Position numbers and translations under genes: made by a program. From contig JAHEHB010000261.1 in assembly GCA_024644775.1 (NCBI GenBank), positions 1 through 7,670 of the forward strand: 7,670 nt of DNA, in the 5' to 3' direction. The stretch comes from Deltaproteobacteria bacterium. Its GTDB lineage: Bacteria; Desulfobacterota; Desulfobacteria; Desulfobacterales; SURF-15. A model generated the notes under the pieces. That model was not told where the DNA came from and searched no databases. It saw only the letters and a list, made by a program, of their open reading frames with translations. This document shows, piece after piece, positions 1 to 5,672 of this stretch (positions within the stretch are counted from its first letter, which is position 1; the number at the start of each line of letters is the position of its first letter).

Positions 1-1
1 C

Positions 2-487
2 GATGAAGCTGTTTCTGCACTCGATGTATCGGTTCAGGCCTCGATCCTGAATCTCTTGTCCGAGCTGCGTGAACAACTTCATGTAGCCTATCTATTCATT
101 TCTCACGATTTGTCGGTTATTTCGCATATTGCCGACCGAGCGGCGGTCATGTATCGCGGTGCTATTTTGGAGCAAGGGCCGATCGACCAGGTGCTTTACC
201 CCCCCTATCACCCTTACACGGAAGCGCTGTTATCGGCGATTCCGGTGGTATATGGAAAAGACGAACAATCCATGCGAATCCGGCTTCGAGGGGATGTGCT
301 GGCCAGCACTGAAACCATCGTGGGGTGTCGATTCAACCATCGTTGTCCCCGAAAGATCGGGAAAATTTGTGAAACCGTAACGCCGCCGATGCGTAAACCA
401 TCGGCGGATCATTCGATTGCATGCCATATATCGCTTGAGGGGTTGGGTGCCATAAAACCGATTTTTCGGCCACCACGACGGCAATAA
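2..487 (+). CDS. Peptide ABC transporter ATP-binding protein, OppF/DppF type (5' end outside window)
   Basis: Partial gene: the frame is open from base 2 and ends at TAA 485-487, leaving 161 residues of the C-terminal part. It begins inside the Walker B/D-loop (DEAVSALDVSVQA), followed by the switch histidine in FISHDLSVI (about residue 35). The 'SALDVSVQA ... ISHDLSV' pattern is typical of the F-type ATPase rather than the D-type. After it comes the Opp/Dpp C-terminal extension with the YPPYHPYTEALLSAIPV signature and the cysteine motif GCRFNHRCP...C (cysteines near 109, 115 and 123), which in this family can carry an Fe-S cluster. The protein would energise uptake of di-/oligopeptides or related compounds with a second ATPase and two permeases, presumably encoded upstream. 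The Walker A and signature motifs lie outside the window. The M20 peptidase gene downstream on the same strand fits peptide use. Family is certain; substrate is unknown. Confidence 0.95.
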   Translation, partial: DEAVSALDVSVQASILNLLSELREQLHVAYLFISHDLSVISHIADRAAVMYRGAILEQGPIDQVLYPPYHPYTEALLSAIPVVYGKDEQSMRIRLRGDVLASTETIVGCRFNHRCPRKIGKICETVTPPMRKPSADHSIACHISLEGLGAIKPIFRPPRRQ

Positions 488-730
488 GTGCGAAACCTCG
501 TGAAGATTTCATTAAGCGACATTAACACGATGTGCCGAGGAAAACACCGTGTCGCGGCCGGGAAGCGAATTATTGCAAAAGCGCTACGGGGCGCCAAAAA
601 GAAAGAAAAAGGAGACGACTACTCATGGAGAAACGATTCGTATCTAAATTCAGACGGCATAGGGGCTGTGGTGAGTTATGCGGTGGTATTTCTTTTAGCC
701 GGTTTGATCGTCGGTGAAAAACTTCAATAA
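488..730 (+). CDS. Possible small single-pass membrane protein; frame probably disrupted
   Basis: An 80-codon frame starts at GTG directly after the ABC gene's TAA, but no ribosome binding site precedes that GTG and the first ~55 residues are basic and featureless. The last ~24 residues (IGAVVSYAVVFLLAGLIVG, then EKLQ) form a good transmembrane helix. In the adjacent frame, an ATG at 625 sits 10 bases after GGAG (611-614) and begins MEKRFVSKFRRHR, a positively charged segment typical of the cytoplasmic end of a small membrane protein, but it stops at 717 without a helix. Removing one G from the GGGG run at 662-665 would fuse the two into a 34-residue basic-tail plus transmembrane protein. So the real gene may be 625-730 with a one-base insertion (mutation or sequencing error), and the 488 start may be spurious. 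No family is recognised. Confidence 0.3.
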   Translation: MRNLVKISLSDINTMCRGKHRVAAGKRIIAKALRGAKKKEKGDDYSWRNDSYLNSDGIGAVVSYAVVFLLAGLIVGEKLQ

Positions 731-745
731 TTAACTTGAACCCCT

Positions 746-768
746 GATAACGGGTATTACCGGTTATC
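746..768. promoter_or_regulatory. 23-bp dyad upstream of the M20 peptidase gene (operator or mRNA hairpin)
   Basis: The arms GATAAC (746-751) and GTTATC (763-768) are perfect inverted repeats. The inner bases GGT (753-755) and ACC (759-761) also pair, so 20 of 23 positions are self-complementary. The dyad ends 33 bases before the ATG at 802 and about 20 before its ribosome binding site. This could be a binding site for a dimeric regulator or a hairpin in the leader. There is no T-run after it, so a terminator is unlikely. No regulator family is assigned. Confidence 0.4.
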
Positions 769-801
769 CAGATTTGGTTCGAAACCCTGGAGGACGTAGA
801 A

Positions 802-1953
802 ATGGAAAAAATTCGAGAATATCTAGTGGGGAAGCAACAGGAAATGCTGGGCTTGTTGGAACAACTCGTGAACATCGACTCGGGAACTTACTGCATAGAA
901 GGGATCAACGAATGTGGAGAGATCCTGGCTGAAGCACTTCGATCTCTCGGTTTCCAGACGAAGACTATCGAAGAGAAAGGCTGGGGAAATCATGTGAGCG
1001 CAGAAAGACCTGGAAGGGGGGAAAAACGGTTGTTTCTCTCGAGTCACCTCGATACGGTGTGCCCGGCGGGAACCGCAGCGACCCGCCCTTTCCGAATCGA
1101 TGGTGATTATGCCTACGGTCCGGGTGTTGGAGACATGAAAGGCGGCATCGTGCAAATGATTTATGCGTTAAAGGCCCTGCAAGCGCTGGACAGGGAAACT
1201 CCACCGATATCGGTTTTTTTGACGGGAGACGAAGAGGTCGGCAGTGTTCTTGGGCGTCCTTACATCGAGGATATCGCTAATCGCTCCACCTGGACGCTGG
1301 TTACAGAACCCACCACCGATCCGGATGGTGTTACCGTCAGGCGCTGGGGAGTCGGTGCATTCTATTTGACAATCTTGGGCCGATCGGCTCATGTACTGGA
1401 TAAAAACAAACTCGGGGTGAATGCCTGCAGGGAACTCGCTATGAAAATCCTGGCATTGGAGGGTCTTAGCGATCCGGTGCGCGGCGTGAAGGTTTCGGTG
1501 AACCTTGTCAAAGCAGGGACATCACGGCAGGTAAGTGCCCCCGAGGCTAAAGCCGATATCGATGTGCGCGTGCAAAACGTGTCGGAAATGGAAAGTGTCG
1601 AAAAGCGTGTTCGCGAAGTTGCCGAAACTCCGTTTCTTCCGGGCATTCAAATTAAATTAAAGGGAAAACTCACTCGGCCGCCCATGGAGCCGAATCCGAA
1701 TACCGAGGAATTCCTTGAAATTGCGAAAGCGGTGGGTCAGGAGATGGGTATGAACGTGCATCCCATCGAGAAACTCGGCGGTTCCGACGGGTGTTTTACC
1801 GCGGCGCTGGGTGTCGCCACACTCGATGGAATGGGGCCCATGTGTTATGATGGCTGTTCTGAAAGCGAGCGGATCGAAGTCAATAGCCTTATTCCCAGAA
1901 CGTTGCTTATGGCTGGTATTATCCAGCGTCTCGCAGCGGTGGCAAAAAGCTAA
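802..1953 (+). CDS. M20-family zinc peptidase, glutamate carboxypeptidase-like, with Cys at a metal-ligand position
   Basis: 383 residues, normal length for the M20A/CPG2-like group; probably a cytoplasmic exopeptidase or deacylase acting on an N-acyl or peptidyl amino acid. ATG at 802 follows a good site (TGGAGGA, 788-794). Motifs visible in order: SSHLDTV with H82 and D84; GVGDMKGG with bridging D111; TGDEEVGS with general base E144 and ligand E145; TEP with E169; the dimerisation ('lid') domain from about 180 to 295 with GRSAH (H197); then GGSDG (D329). The final ligand motif, usually G-(A/F/Y)-H-(S/T) before the acidic 'EYV.I.S..' stretch, here reads YDGCSESERIEVNSL, so C352 stands where the His is expected. 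Cys can bind zinc, so an active variant is possible. The neighbouring peptide transporter upstream and ThDP enzyme downstream suggest a shared catabolic role, which is inference. Family assignment is secure; substrate is unknown. Confidence 0.93.
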   Translation: MEKIREYLVGKQQEMLGLLEQLVNIDSGTYCIEGINECGEILAEALRSLGFQTKTIEEKGWGNHVSAERPGRGEKRLFLSSHLDTVCPAGTAATRPFRIDGDYAYGPGVGDMKGGIVQMIYALKALQALDRETPPISVFLTGDEEVGSVLGRPYIEDIANRSTWTLVTEPTTDPDGVTVRRWGVGAFYLTILGRSAHVLDKNKLGVNACRELAMKILALEGLSDPVRGVKVSVNLVKAGTSRQVSAPEAKADIDVRVQNVSEMESVEKRVREVAETPFLPGIQIKLKGKLTRPPMEPNPNTEEFLEIAKAVGQEMGMNVHPIEKLGGSDGCFTAALGVATLDGMGPMCYDGCSESERIEVNSLIPRTLLMAGIIQRLAAVAKS

Positions 1954-2164
1954 TGTCCAAAAATTCAAATTCCTATCCTGAAAAAAACGGTATAAATAAT
2001 AGAACCAGTATGGCAAAATATGGAGCGACACATTGAGCGATCGGCACTTCGTTTTCCTCGTTTCGAGTAGCGCTCGGCAACCGGCACACAGACGGCAAGT
2101 TCTCGCGTGCCAAATCGGTTTTGGGTGGAATATGCGCTATCATAAATCCACTACAAAGTTTTCA

Positions 2165-2193
2165 TTGCTAATAGCAGCGTAATTCTTTAAATT
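2165..2193 (+). promoter_or_regulatory. Candidate sigma-70-type promoter for the ThDP enzyme gene
   Basis: TTGCTA (2165-2170) and TAAATT (2188-2193) are separated by 17 bases; each matches 4 of 6 consensus positions. They lie 36 bases before the ATG at 2229, inside a 275-bp gap otherwise without a gene, so the downstream gene plausibly has its own promoter. The match is weak and AT-rich sequence yields such hits by chance. Confidence 0.25.
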
Positions 2194-2228
2194 GAAATAG
2201 TTCCCAGTAAAGAAAAGGAGATAAAAAA

Positions 2229-3899
2229 ATGGAAGTGAAGGCAGCAAACGGACTTGCACGAATCCTGAAGGCAGAAGGCGTTCCCTGGGTATCGACTTTC
2301 CCGGTTTGTAATGTTAACAATGCGCTGGGTGAAGAGGATCTACCCGTGTTAATGATGCGTGACGAAAGATACGCGGTAGCGGTCGCCGATGCGTTCTCGC
2401 GTTTTACGGATGGGAAAAAAGTTGGTGTGTGCACTGTCATGGGTGGGGTTAACGCTGCGGGTCTTCAAATGGCCTACGGCGCGTTGGCCCAGGCGTTTGA
2501 GGATTCATCCCCTGTGCTCTGCATCGCCGATGGTGTACCTCTGGGTGCCTCCGGAAACACCCATTACGATATCACCCTGGGTTTTAAGGCGATTACCAAG
2601 TGGATCGGGCACATCGACCAACCCCAGCGTGTGCCTGAGTTCATGCAGCGGGCGTTTACTTACTTGCGAACGGGACGCCGTGGTCCGGTACTAATTACTT
2701 TGCCACGGGGACTGGGGAGTTACGAGGAAGAAGCATTTCCCTATGCGCCGGTTAAAGGGTGGAGATGGGCGCCCGACCCGGATGATGTGAAAGCCGCGAT
2801 TGGGGCACTGTTGTCAGCGAAAAATCCACTGCTTTATGTGGGCGAAGGTGTATTTTATGCTGACGCAACCGATGAACTTTTACAGTTTGTCGAATTAGCA
2901 CAGGTTCCTGTCCTTACCACATTAAAGGCCAAGAGCGCCTTTCCGGAGAACCACTCACTGTCGGTGGGCGTTCGTGGCGAGTTGGCGGAGCATTTCCTTC
3001 GTAAGTGCGACCTGTTGTTTGCCATTGGTTCCAGCCTATCACCCGGACGCTTCAGCCATGCCATCCCCGATGCCAAAGAAAAGACGATCGTCCAGTGCAC
3101 AGTTGATGAGCTGGATATCAACAGAAACTATAAGGCAGACTGCGCAGTCATTGGAGATGCTAAGTTTACGTTGCAGGCTTTTATCGATGAACTGTCATCC
3201 CGGACAAGTGGTGGTGTAAAGAAGGATCAGGGCATTCTGGATGAGATCAAGGCGGTAAAGCGGGATTTCATGGAAAAGTACCGACCTGCAATGGAATCCA
3301 ACGACGTGCCCATCAATCCGTATCGAGTTTACGGTGACCTTATGAAGACCCTCGACCCGAACAATTCCTTTGTCACTCACGATTCCGGTAACACCCGTGA
3401 CCAGATCAGCACTGTTTACGAGGCCGTTATTGCTCATGGTTTTTCAGGATGGGGAAACGTCTCCACTCTGGGATTCGGTCTTGCTGCTGCCATGGCAGCA
3501 AAACTTGCCTACCCGCAGCGACAGTGCGTGAATATAACGGGCGATGCAGGCGTCAGTTACATGATGGGAAATTTCGAATCTCTGGTACGCTATAACATCG
3601 GGGTTACCACGATACACATCAATAACGGCAGTTTTGCCGGTTATGGCCCAGGTTTCTGGGGCGATGGACATGACCCTTATACCTGTGAGGTGCTGGATCA
3701 TTCCGTCGTAGACGTCTCGGAATCCATCAAGAAAATGGGCTATTATGCGGAGGACGTGACAACGCCATCAGAGATCATACCCGCGCTAAAGCGGGCTTGG
3801 GACGAAAATATCAATGGTCGGCCGGCATACCTGGAGTTTATCTGCAGTCAATATCCGGTGTTCGGCAAATGGGTTACAACGGAAAAGAGTGCCCATTAA
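2229..3899 (+). CDS. Thiamine-diphosphate-dependent enzyme, acetolactate synthase-like superfamily
   Basis: 556 residues with the three-domain layout of the ALS/pyruvate oxidase superfamily: PYR domain about 1-170, central domain about 185-320, PP domain about 360-545. ATG 2229 is preceded by AAAAGGAG (2213-2220). The cofactor-activating glutamate is E46 in RDERYAVAVADAFSR. The ThDP/Mg motif runs from GDA (438-440) to NN (465-466) in GDAGVSYMMGNFES...INNGSF, with GDA in place of the commoner GDG. The usual TSGPGATN stretch after the PYR glutamate is replaced by TVMGGVNAAG (69-78). Reactions of this superfamily include 2-oxo acid decarboxylation, carboligation and C-C lysis; the altered motifs argue against a plain biosynthetic acetolactate synthase, and no small-subunit gene follows. 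The gene is co-directional with the peptide transporter and M20 genes, so it may act on a 2-oxo acid from the same substrate, which is inference. Superfamily is secure; reaction is unassigned. Confidence 0.92.
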   Translation: MEVKAANGLARILKAEGVPWVSTFPVCNVNNALGEEDLPVLMMRDERYAVAVADAFSRFTDGKKVGVCTVMGGVNAAGLQMAYGALAQAFEDSSPVLCIADGVPLGASGNTHYDITLGFKAITKWIGHIDQPQRVPEFMQRAFTYLRTGRRGPVLITLPRGLGSYEEEAFPYAPVKGWRWAPDPDDVKAAIGALLSAKNPLLYVGEGVFYADATDELLQFVELAQVPVLTTLKAKSAFPENHSLSVGVRGELAEHFLRKCDLLFAIGSSLSPGRFSHAIPDAKEKTIVQCTVDELDINRNYKADCAVIGDAKFTLQAFIDELSSRTSGGVKKDQGILDEIKAVKRDFMEKYRPAMESNDVPINPYRVYGDLMKTLDPNNSFVTHDSGNTRDQISTVYEAVIAHGFSGWGNVSTLGFGLAAAMAAKLAYPQRQCVNITGDAGVSYMMGNFESLVRYNIGVTTIHINNGSFAGYGPGFWGDGHDPYTCEVLDHSVVDVSESIKKMGYYAEDVTTPSEIIPALKRAWDENINGRPAYLEFICSQYPVFGKWVTTEKSAH

Positions 3900-3909
3900 G
3901 ATGGTTACG

Positions 3910-3965
3910 AGCCAAAGTTGCTGATATCGGACGACAGATAGGAGATCGACAAAGAGACTTTGGCT
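3910..3965 (+). terminator. Weak stem-loop after the ThDP enzyme gene
   Basis: AGCCAAAGT (3910-3918) is perfectly complementary to ACTTTGGCT (3957-3965), starting 11 bases after the stop codon and followed by only two further Ts before ACGG. The 38-base loop and short T-run make it a poor intrinsic terminator, but nothing better is visible before the repeat region. Confidence 0.3.
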
Positions 3966-3983
3966 TTACGGCGTTTCATACGA

Positions 3984-4025
3984 GAGGACAGATGACAGAA
4001 GACTGAAGACAGAGAACAGAAGACA
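3984..4025. repeat. Six purine-rich heptads, consensus GAAGACA
   Basis: Six consecutive 7-mers in exact register: GAGGACA, GATGACA, GAAGACT, GAAGACA, GAGAACA, GAAGACA. The spacing is constant while individual bases vary. Translation frames across it are artefacts of the low-complexity sequence. Function is unknown; similar degenerate tandem tracts are common in intergenic DNA. Confidence 0.8.
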
Positions 4026-4122
4026 GAAATTGGAAATCTGAAGTCTTTTGCTTGTGGAAATCGGTCTTGAAGTTATTGTCCCACTCGGAAATGGGAGAGA
4101 AACCCTCGCCTTTAGGCGGAGA

Positions 4123-4150
4123 TTTCAGTGTTCGGGTTTCAGTGTTCAGC
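4123..4150. repeat. Two tandem 14-mers, TTTCAGTGTTCGGG and TTTCAGTGTTCAGC
   Basis: The two copies (4123-4136 and 4137-4150) match at 12 of 14 bases. A third, inverted and slightly diverged copy lies at 4374-4392, so this repeat marks both edges of the segment between them. Confidence 0.75.
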
Positions 4151-4392
4151 ACCGCCGCCAGCGGAGCTGGATTCATCGCAATAAGAAACGAGGTTTCTTA
4201 GACGAGCTAGGAAGCGAGAAAGCTTGGACGCTGGAATGCTTGGAGGCGAAAAGGCCAGGGGTTGGAAAGCCTTATAGCCTCCAGGCTTCCTGGCCTTCTC
4301 GCCTTGAGGTTATTTCTACCGGTGATCCGATTTGGGAATTTACCAGGTTTCTCAGACGAGCGTGGAGACTTAACTGAGCACTGAAACCTGAA
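4131..4392. mobile_element. 262-bp segment bounded by 19-bp inverted repeats, internally repetitive (MITE-like or repeat mosaic)
   Basis: The left end (4131-4149) and the reverse complement of the right end (4374-4392) agree at 17 of 19 bases around GGTTTCAGTG. Inside lie a perfect 8-bp stem with a 3-base loop (4182-4189/4193-4200), a long hairpin (4245-4303), and a 17-bp direct repeat AGGTTTCT(T/C)AGACGAGC at 4191-4207 and 4345-4361 with 16 of 17 identical. No reading frame inside looks protein-like and no target-site duplication is visible at the edges. Such a unit could be a non-autonomous element or an accretion of dispersed intergenic repeats; only copies elsewhere in the genome would tell. 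Calling it mobile is therefore tentative. Confidence 0.4.
4245..4303. repeat. Long imperfect hairpin with nested stem
   Basis: The outer arms 4245-4259 (GGCGAAAAGGCCAGG) and 4289-4303 (CCTGGCCTTCTCGCC) pair at 14 of 15 positions. An inner stem AAGCCT/AGGCTT (4267-4272/4283-4288) abuts the outer 3' arm, leaving a 7-base bulge on the 5' side. There is no T-run on either side, so this resembles a REP-like or cruciform sequence rather than a terminator. Confidence 0.65.
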
Positions 4393-4447
4393 TCCCGCCT
4401 GGTGGGTAATCCACTAAACGCCACGGGTCCTACCTGCATCAAAGTCG

Positions 4448-4479
4448 GAAGCCACCGTCTTTGGGCGATCGGTGGCTTC
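4448..4479. terminator. Perfect 10-bp stem hairpin, possible terminator or structured-RNA fragment
   Basis: GAAGCCACCG (4448-4457) and CGGTGGCTTC (4470-4479) are exactly complementary around a 12-base loop. On the plus strand the sequence after it is ACTTATAAC, with no T-run. Read on the minus strand it lies about 90 bases downstream of the stop of the 4570-4908 gene and is followed by CGACTTTGATG, a weak T-stretch, so it might end that transcript. The upstream 60 bases contain a further small hairpin (GTGG/CCAC near 4404-4416). The structure is certain; the role is not. Confidence 0.4.
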
Positions 4480-4569
4480 ACTTATAACTCAAGTAACCAC
4501 TGTAATTCTTTCCGAAGATAGAATCAGGCGGTTCACGCGTTCTTTATGTGCCTATAATAGTGATGGGGA

Positions 4570-4908
4570 TCAAGCCTGCAGATAAATCCCTCGTTCCTCA
4601 CTCTTTATTTTTCCCTGTTTGCGGGCTTTGAAGATGAGATTTGCGATTTTCTTTTTATTAAACCCCGTCCTGTCCATTAGTTGTTCTACAGTGATCCCTT
4701 TTTTTCTTTTGTTGATGATTTCAAGCATTGTGGCATACGCAGTTTTCTCTATTGCCGGTTTTTTGGAAATGGTTTTTCTTGTCTTTGCAATTTTAGGTGC
4801 TTGCGGTTTTTTAACGCCTTGGACCTTAGATTGCATTTTTTCAACTTTCTGTGTCAGTGCTTTTAGTGATTTCAATACGGAATTCAGATCCTGTTCTAGC
4901 TGCTTCAT
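4570..4908 (-). CDS. Small coiled-coil plus winged-helix-like protein, putative DNA-binding
   Basis: 112 residues. ATG at 4906-4908 follows a strong site on the minus strand (GAGGAGG, within 4914-4920). Three parts are visible. Residues 1-31 (MKQLEQDLNSVLKSLKALTQ...) show heptad hydrophobics and should form a coiled coil for oligomerisation. Residues 32-55 are a Lys/Pro/Ala/Thr-rich basic linker. Residues 56-112 (ATMLEIINKRKKGITVEQL..., then TGFNKKKIANLIFKARKQGKI and ERGIYLQA) have the helix-turn-helix-wing pattern of a winged-helix domain, with a closing beta-hairpin like those of small MarR/FUR-type or restriction-linked wHTH domains. Likely a cytoplasmic nucleic-acid-binding or nucleoid-associated protein. 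The specific family is not recognised. It is followed on the left by the repeat region and lies 218 bp downstream of the PilZ gene on the same strand, with its own candidate promoter. Confidence 0.85.
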   Translation of the reverse strand: MKQLEQDLNSVLKSLKALTQKVEKMQSKVQGVKKPQAPKIAKTRKTISKKPAIEKTAYATMLEIINKRKKGITVEQLMDRTGFNKKKIANLIFKARKQGKIKSEERGIYLQA

Positions 4909-4967
4909 TGTTTCCTCCTCATAGAGTTAATGATCACTTTTTATAACATTTATTGCTTCTAACCCTT

Positions 4968-4996
4968 AGTAAAACAGATTTTATCCTTCCTGACAA
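4968..4996 (-). promoter_or_regulatory. Candidate promoter of the winged-helix-like gene
   Basis: On the minus strand TTGTCA (4996-4991, 5 of 6 to the -35 consensus) and TTTACT (4973-4968, 4 of 6 to the -10 consensus) are 17 bases apart. The start of transcription would be near 4961, giving a leader of about 50 bases before the ATG at 4908. Spacing is ideal, but no data support it. Confidence 0.4.
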
Positions 4997-5126
4997 GTAA
5001 ACAGTGTTTTAAGTTGTGTTTTTTCTGAAATTATTTGTGATGGTGCCTTGGGCATTCAGGGTATTGAATTGAGATTGCTATGAACATTTTCTTTAAGACC
5101 AACCATCGAATAAAAAGCCCTTTTAT

Positions 5127-5546
5127 TCAAAACCTTTCGGAGATATAGGTTTCTGCCATCGTTGTCGTATGTTTCTGGATAATATTTTCTAATTGAGATC
5201 TCTGCTGAGGGGTGAGCCTTCCAAACTTTATACCACGTCGTCGGGTTTTTATTTTGTCCAACGGCATTTCAGTTTTGATTTCTGCATCATAAACCGTCTT
5301 AAAGGGTATCTTGCTTAAATAAATGTCTTCACCGGTAACGGATATTTCCAGTATGTTTGCGTCATTTGCATCGACTTCCTTGATGTTCTTTGTATTTTTA
5401 AAATGACGGAAGGCAAGCCCACTATTACTTATATCTAAAATCATACATTTTTGAGACGAGGGTGCGCCTACCGTGGCAAATGCAGCGTTTATTATTTTAA
5501 ATCGTTCATGTTTTCTACGGTCAATACCCTCTTTTTTTTGAATCAT
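5127..5546 (-). CDS. PilZ-domain protein, predicted c-di-GMP receptor
   Basis: 139 residues, about the size of a single PilZ domain plus short tails. ATG at 5544-5546 follows AAGGAG (5554-5559 on the minus strand). Both c-di-GMP-binding signatures are intact: RxxxR as RKHER (R11-R15) and (D/N)xSxxG as DISNSG (D38, S40, G43), with 22 residues between R15 and D38. The beta-rich middle (ILEISVTGEDIYLSKIPFKTVYDAEI) and the closing RRRGIKFGRLTPQQRSQLENIIQKH fit the PilZ barrel and C-terminal helix. There is no signal peptide or membrane segment, so it should act in the cytoplasm, binding c-di-GMP and passing the signal to an unknown partner in motility, adhesion or secretion. No diguanylate cyclase or phosphodiesterase gene is in the window. 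The cell-wall-enzyme-like gene at 6252 is divergent from it. Family is secure; target is unknown. Confidence 0.92.
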   Translation of the reverse strand: MIQKKEGIDRRKHERFKIINAAFATVGAPSSQKCMILDISNSGLAFRHFKNTKNIKEVDANDANILEISVTGEDIYLSKIPFKTVYDAEIKTEMPLDKIKTRRRGIKFGRLTPQQRSQLENIIQKHTTTMAETYISERF

Positions 5547-5582
5547 GCTGCAACTCCTTACTTTGATATTTTAGTCAGCTAC

Positions 5583-5609
5583 TTTATAGCGTACTTCAGA
5601 TGTTGTAAA
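5583..5609 (-). promoter_or_regulatory. Candidate promoter of the PilZ gene
   Basis: On the minus strand TTTACA (5609-5604, 5 of 6) and TATAAA (5588-5583, 5 of 6) lie upstream of the PilZ start. The hexamers are good, but the 15-base spacing is shorter than the usual 17, so this is tentative. Confidence 0.3.
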
Positions 5610-5632
5610 TAATAGGATAGATCTATATTTGC

Positions 5633-5672
5633 AACCACTTAACCAGTCAACTAATCAACCAATTAACTAAAT
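5633..5672. repeat. Five degenerate tandem octamers, consensus AACYAnTY
   Basis: Exact period-8 register: AACCACTT, AACCAGTC, AACTAATC, AACCAATT, AACTAAAT. Every unit starts AAC. It lies about 90 bases upstream of the PilZ start, just beyond its candidate promoter. It may be a simple intergenic repeat or an array of binding sites; the sequence does not decide. Confidence 0.75.

Noticed and set aside
1953..2036. 27-codon frame starting at ATG that overlaps the M20 stop (TAATG)
   Set aside because: No ribosome binding site of its own beyond possible coupling, very short, Asn/Ser-rich composition and no recognisable homology; more likely chance.
2100..2140. Sigma-54-type promoter before the ThDP gene
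   Set aside because: The GG and GC dinucleotides are not at the required spacing; only a partial match.
3976..4176. Minus-strand 66-codon frame over the heptad repeats
   Set aside because: Its C-terminal half is a translation of the GAAGACA heptads and the rest crosses the 14-mer repeat; low-complexity artefact without ribosome binding site.
4048..4377. Plus-strand 109-codon frame inside the repeat element
   Set aside because: It runs through the inverted repeats and hairpins, has no ribosome binding site, and its residues follow the repeat composition rather than a protein pattern.
4272..4481. Minus-strand 69-codon frame over the 10-bp hairpin
   Set aside because: It is made of the hairpin, inverted repeat and direct repeat; no ribosome binding site and no domain pattern.
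4619..4924. Plus-strand hydrophobic 101-codon frame opposite the winged-helix-like gene
   Set aside because: Hydrophobicity is the antisense image of a Lys-rich coding region; the minus strand has the good ribosome binding site and domain pattern.
5108..5128. AT-rich inverted repeat at the end of the PilZ gene as a terminator
   Set aside because: Arms GAATAAAAAG and CTTTTATTC leave a 1-2 base loop with a bulge and overlap the stop codon; too weak to call.
5633..5672. CRISPR-like array
   Set aside because: Units are 8 bp with no spacers; this is a plain tandem repeat.
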